Notes under the pieces: generated by a model
The model's database searches: none
What the model was told of the DNA's origin: nothing
The model's input: only the letters and a program-made list of their open reading frames with translations
NCBI GenBank assembly: GCA_003427395.1
Contig: BFEA01000097.1
Coordinates: 2,523,396 to 2,543,608 of the forward strand
DNA length: 20,213 bases
Reading direction: 5' to 3'
Source: Chara braunii
Lineage: Eukaryota > Streptophyta > Charophyceae > Charales > Characeae
Program-made: the position numbers and the translations under genes
Shown: piece by piece, positions 17,158-20,213 of the stretch
How positions within the stretch are numbered: the first letter of the stretch is position 1
How the letters are laid out: each line of letters starts with the position of its first letter

Positions 17158-17262
17158 TGTGTGTGTGTGCGTGTGTATGTGTGTACAGTAGGTACGTGTG
17201 TAAGTGAGCACGCGTGTGTGTATATGATTAGTGTGTGTGTGTGTACGAGAGAGAGAGAGAGT
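17158..17262. repeat. GT-rich then GA-rich microsatellites
   Basis: Irregular (GT)n with CG and AT interruptions, ending in GTGTGTGTGTAC and then GAGAGAGAGAGAG. Confidence 0.85.
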
Positions 17263-17340
17263 TCCTCTTCTTCCTCTTCTCAGTCCACCATCTCCCTCTA
17301 ACCCTCTCGCTATCTGACTTCACTGCATCTGCAGACTATA

Positions 17341-17342
<2 letters not shown>

Positions 17343-17386
<44 letters not shown>
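17343..17386. repeat. (GA)n microsatellite
   Basis: About 22 uninterrupted GA dinucleotides. Confidence 0.97.
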
Positions 17387-17391
<5 letters not shown>

Positions 17392-18035
17392 TGACGTGTT
17401 GGATCCAGACTCGACATTAGGTGGGATTTGACGACTTTCCCATCTCTTCCTTCCTCTTTGTCTGTGTAGGTCTGGACCTGGCGCTTCCTCTCTGTATACA
17501 TCGTCGGCCCCCTCTACACCGTGTGATGAGCATGACGTATGTTTGGTCTGAGTTGAAACATAGGTTAGGCTAGTCATCGGGTTTCTAGCATTCTGCTTCG
17601 CTATCTAGTACTACGTGATAAAGGTCGGTCTCGGTCAGGTTGGGTCTTATGTCTAAATCTTCCCTGCGCTATTCAACACTATCTTGAACGTATCGGAATG
17701 CACGTAGATAGTTGAGATTCCACTTGCACAACATTGTCCATTCAGTCCTTTTGTCATATTTCGGACCTCGGCAATTGCGTAAATCGCCAACAAGAGATGT
17801 GACCGAGAGGGAGAGAGAGAAGTCGAAGGAAAGAAAGGAGAGAGAAATCGAAAAGGGGATGAGGGAGAGAAGGAGGAGAGAAAGATCGAAGATGAAGGGA
17901 GGGGAAAATTGAAGAAAGAGGAGGAGAGAAAAGATCGAAGAGAGATGAAAGGGAAAAGATAGGAGAATAGAGGAGGAGAGAGAGGAGGGATTGAGAAGGA
18001 GGAAGAGGGATTGGGCGGAGGCCAGAAATACTTAC

Positions 18036-18097
18036 TCGTAACACCGTTGCTCCAGCTTCGTCTTCGAAGGTACCTACAACGCGCGCCAATATCACAG
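18036..18097. other. Exon-sized block D between outward splice-donor hexamers
   Basis: Left ACTTAC|TCGTAACACC (minus donor ACGA|GTAAGT), right ATCACAG|GTGAGT. The minus strand is open as VGTFEDEAGATVLR, preceded by a possible acceptor GCGTTGTAG. Of the four blocks this is the one most likely to be a minus-strand exon. Confidence 0.4.
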
Positions 18098-18776
18098 GTG
18101 AGTACCTGGCTCGTAACGGTGAGAGAGAGATCTTCTTCTTCCCCTTCCTAAGTAGAGTTTGGCTACATTAGATCCGGACTCGACATTGAGATTCAGACAG
18201 TGAACGGAGGGGGGGGTTATTTGGGACCTGTATCACGAACTAGTGTCGACAATATATCCATTTTCCCCCTCCTCCGATCGTCTAATCCTTCTTCTTCGTC
18301 TGTGTATGTGAAGACCTGGCGCTACTTCCCGTGTACAGCGCCAGGCTCCTTCACACCTGATGATAGATATGAGGTATGTTCGGTCTGAGTTCAATCATTG
18401 ATTGGACTAATTAGTAGCATTCTAGCATTCTGCCTCGCTACTTTGTACTACGTGAATGAGGTCAGTCCCGGTCAGGTCAGTCTTTGTATCTAAGTCTTCC
18501 ATGCGTTATTCGGCACCACTATGTATTTGTGAGAATGGACATTGCCTGTCGAGTTTCTACTCGCATCGCATTATCCATACAGACCCATCCATCACGTCGC
18601 GGATCCCTGGTTTATATGTACATCGCTCATCCGGACATGTAACAGAAAGACAGAGAGAAAGGAGAAAGAGAAAGATTGAATAGAAGGGAGGAAAAGGAGA
18701 AGGAAAGGGAAGATGGAGAAGGGGAGATGAAAAGAAAGCTAAGAAAGAGGGAGTAAGGAGAGAGAGGGGAGGAGAG

Positions 18777-18792
18777 ATGATGATGATGATGA

Positions 18793-18834
<42 letters not shown>

Positions 18835-18835
18835 A
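18777..18835. repeat. (GAT)n microsatellite
   Basis: About 19 GAT triplets with one interruption, continuing as a degenerate GATGATGACG tract to about 18930. Confidence 0.95.
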
Positions 18836-19123
18836 ATGACAATGATGATGAGGGAATGATGGTGATGAAAAGGTGATGATGACGACGGGGTGATGATGGT
18901 GACAACGATGACGAAGGGATGATGATGAGGCAATGATGGTGTATGTTGGGGCTGCATTGCAATATTGACTGCTCGGATCTTTGGTATCTAAGTCTTCCGC
19001 TGGGTTAAGAGGTCGGTTTTTGTTCCGGTCATCACCTTTTTAGTACGCGAAAATGTGCATGTATGTGAGAGAGAGAGGGTCTGTAAGGCCCCGGCACCAC
19101 GGCTTACCGTACGTTGCGAGGAG

Positions 19124-19207
19124 CGATAGAATGAGCAAATCACAAAGTGGCAGTGTATATTTCCACGTTTCAACGAAAGATTCATTCCATTTTTGCTCAT
19201 CCTATCG
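19124..19207. repeat. 16-bp inverted repeat, one mismatch
   Basis: CGATAGAATGAGCAAA (19124-19139) pairs with TTTGCTCATCCTATCG (19192-19207). The 52-bp loop has no further obvious structure. Confidence 0.85.
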
Positions 19208-19227
19208 ATGGAATGTGCGTCCGTACG

Positions 19228-19252
19228 TGCGTGTGTGTGTGTGTGTGCATGT

Positions 19253-19286
<34 letters not shown>

Positions 19287-19302
19287 TAGAGAGAGAGAGA
19301 GC
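19228..19302. repeat. (GT)n and (GA)n microsatellites
   Basis: GTGTGTGT with one CA interruption, then GAGAGAGATAGAGAGAGA, directly left of the 18S rRNA fragment. Confidence 0.95.
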
Positions 19303-19306
19303 TCAC

Positions 19307-19588
19307 CTGGCTGCATGTGCGCTACACAGATGAATCCAACGAGTCGATTGCCTGGTCGAAAGGCCCAGATGACCTTTCTAAGGTTCATCCTGTCGGGGAT
19401 AGATTGTTGTAATTATCAATCTTGAACGAGGAATGCCCAGTAAGCGCGAGTCATCAGCTCGCGCTTTGTACACACCGCCGTCGCCCCTACCGATTGAATG
19501 GTTCGGTGAAGTGTTGGGATCGTGGTGATCTTGGCGGGTTGACGTTGGGGATGTTGTGGAAAGGTTCGTTGAACCTTATCATTTAGAG
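19307..19588 (+). rRNA. 18S rRNA 3'-domain fragment (degenerate)
   Basis: Collinear with the eukaryotic small-subunit rRNA 3' major and minor domains. Recognisable words: GCGCTACAC, CAACGAGT, GGGGATAGATTGTTGTAATT, GAACGAGGAATGCC, AGTAAGCGCGAGTCATCAGC, TTTGTACACACCGCC, ACCGATTGAATGG and CTTATCATTTAGAG. It begins near helix 40 and stops at helix 45, before GTCGTAACAAGG. Two oddities mark it as non-functional. The universally conserved stretch between GCTCGCG and CTTTGTACAC (normally TTGATTACGTCCCTGCC) is absent at 19463/19464. One C is also missing from the CCGCCCGTCGC word. The left end abuts GCTCAC|CTGG after a GA repeat, and the right end dissolves into a purine-rich repeat. It is a pseudogene piece, or possibly an assembly error. 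Confidence 0.85.
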
Positions 19589-19696
19589 AGAGAAGGAGTA
19601 GTGAAGGGAGAAAAGGAAGAAGAAGGAGAAAGGAGAAGAAGAAGAAGAAGAAGGAGTAGAAGGAGAAAAGGAAAAGAGGAGGGGGAGAACACTTAC

Positions 19697-19744
19697 CTGA
19701 CCGAGCACGACGACGACGATAGCGATAACAGGAGATAGAAACAG
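19697..19744. other. Exon-sized block C between outward splice-donor hexamers
   Basis: Left ACTTAC|CTGACCGAGC, right AAACAG|GTAAGT: a perfect 9-bp inverted pair ACTTACCTG ... CAGGTAAGT around 48 bp. It is purine-flanked on the left and shares CTGACC and GACGACGACGAT with block B. Confidence 0.55.
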
Positions 19745-20080
19745 GTAAGTCTCGTGTCTCGCGGCGCACTCCTCGACTCTTTCAGCGGTACTAGAACATG
19801 GAAAATATCTGCTGCTACTATGTGCGTTTGCGTGAGTGTAGTGTATGCGTGAGTAAGCATGATCTGACCACGTGACGGACCTCGCGCTTCTGCCATTGAC
19901 GAAATGAACACATTCGGATGAATCTACTGCAATAACATGGAAATGTGCACTCCTACACCTATGTATGTGTGTGCAGACAGGGTGAGCAAATCAAACGAAT
20001 CTACCACTAGAATAAGAGAAAATGCACTACTACAGTATGTGTGAAGGGATTGTGTAATAACAGCCATTTCGTCAAAACGG
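19745..20080. other. Non-coding stretch with a repeated ACTAGAAnATGGAAA motif
   Basis: Variants of TACTAGAACATGGAAAATAT followed by CTACTAC/TGTGTG occur near 19789, 19926 and 20005, and near 17127 right of block B. These look like copies of the flank that follows the exon-sized blocks. No gene is seen. Confidence 0.5.
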
Positions 20081-20152
20081 ACATATTATATTTTTTGAAC
20101 GAAATCAAAACTGACTTTTTTTGCCAAAATCCGGTCGGAATTTTTTGCTCAT

Positions 20153-20185
20153 GGGGGTCCGGCGTTCTCAAAACGCCGGACCCCC
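20153..20185. repeat. 14-bp perfect GC-rich hairpin
   Basis: GGGGGTCCGGCGTT (20153-20166) and AACGCCGGACCCCC (20172-20185) with loop CTCAA. Two weaker inverted repeats lie just left of it: ATTTCGT/ACGAAAT around 20067-20105 and AAAATCCG/CGGAATTTT around 20126-20144. Confidence 0.9.
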
Positions 20186-20213
20186 CTGGTCTATGGTTGA
20201 TACCAGATACAAA

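Larger units (their letters stand above)
17400..18960. repeat. Segmental tandem duplication, about 0.8 kb per unit
   Basis: Unit 1 contains GGATCCAGACTCGACATT (about 17401) and GTATGTTTGGTCTGAG (17537). It goes on through CTAGCATTCTGCTTCGCTA and a purine-rich run to a donor-like site (18030). Unit 2 repeats the order at AGATCCGGACTCGACATT (about 18170) and GTATGTTCGGTCTGAG (18374). It goes on through CTAGCATTCTGCCTCGCTA and a purine-rich run to a further partial copy at 18941. Differences are mostly microsatellite length and substitutions. Confidence 0.75.

Overview
Eukaryotic nuclear-type DNA, most likely from a little-studied protist. Long microsatellites, canonical splice-site motifs, AT-rich non-coding stretches, a transposase-like pseudogene and a broken 18S rRNA fragment all point that way. 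I see no bacterial operon and no phage gene. The lineage cannot be fixed from the window. The contig also carries three pairs of Tn5 (Nextera) mosaic-end adapters, at 5841-5878, 14612-14640 and 14795-14832. Continuity across these points, above all across 14.6-14.83 kb, must not be taken for granted.

Layout. 0-4.6 kb: minus-strand exon-like blocks with 5' splice-site hexamers, in diverged tandem modules that each carry an (ATT)n tract. The best block (856-942) reads as the GGD...QTI segment of a phosphoglucomutase-type protein; two neighbours are decayed copies. 5.15-6.0 kb: a satellite of 54-bp hairpin monomers in a 162-bp trimeric unit. 6.0-7.66 kb: no recognisable gene. 7.66-12.5 kb: internal and long-range direct repeats, then a DUF7869-type transposase-like gene on the plus strand (8.14-10.90 kb) that keeps its reading frame despite many in-frame stops, then a small ORF (11.31-11.65 kb) and an AATAAA signal. 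13.68-14.45 kb: polypyrimidine tract, 3' splice site, and an exon-like reading frame with five in-frame TGA codons and no TAA or TAG, closed by a 5' splice site.

14.5-15.2 kb: two copies of a GC-rich dispersed element, the adapters, and a very GC-rich segment. 15.2-16.4 kb: the second copy of the 7.76-7.91 kb repeat, an unidentified 215-aa minus-strand ORF, many perfect hairpins and two tRNA-like remnants. 16.5-20.2 kb: purine-rich repeats, a segmental tandem duplication and short blocks flanked on both sides by outward-facing splice-donor hexamers. This last part also holds an 18S rRNA 3'-domain fragment lacking a universally conserved stretch, and it ends in a 14-bp perfect hairpin.

No pathway can be assembled. 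The main value lies in the repeat architecture, in the two reading frames interrupted only by stop codons, and in the warning that adapters mark possible chimeric joins.
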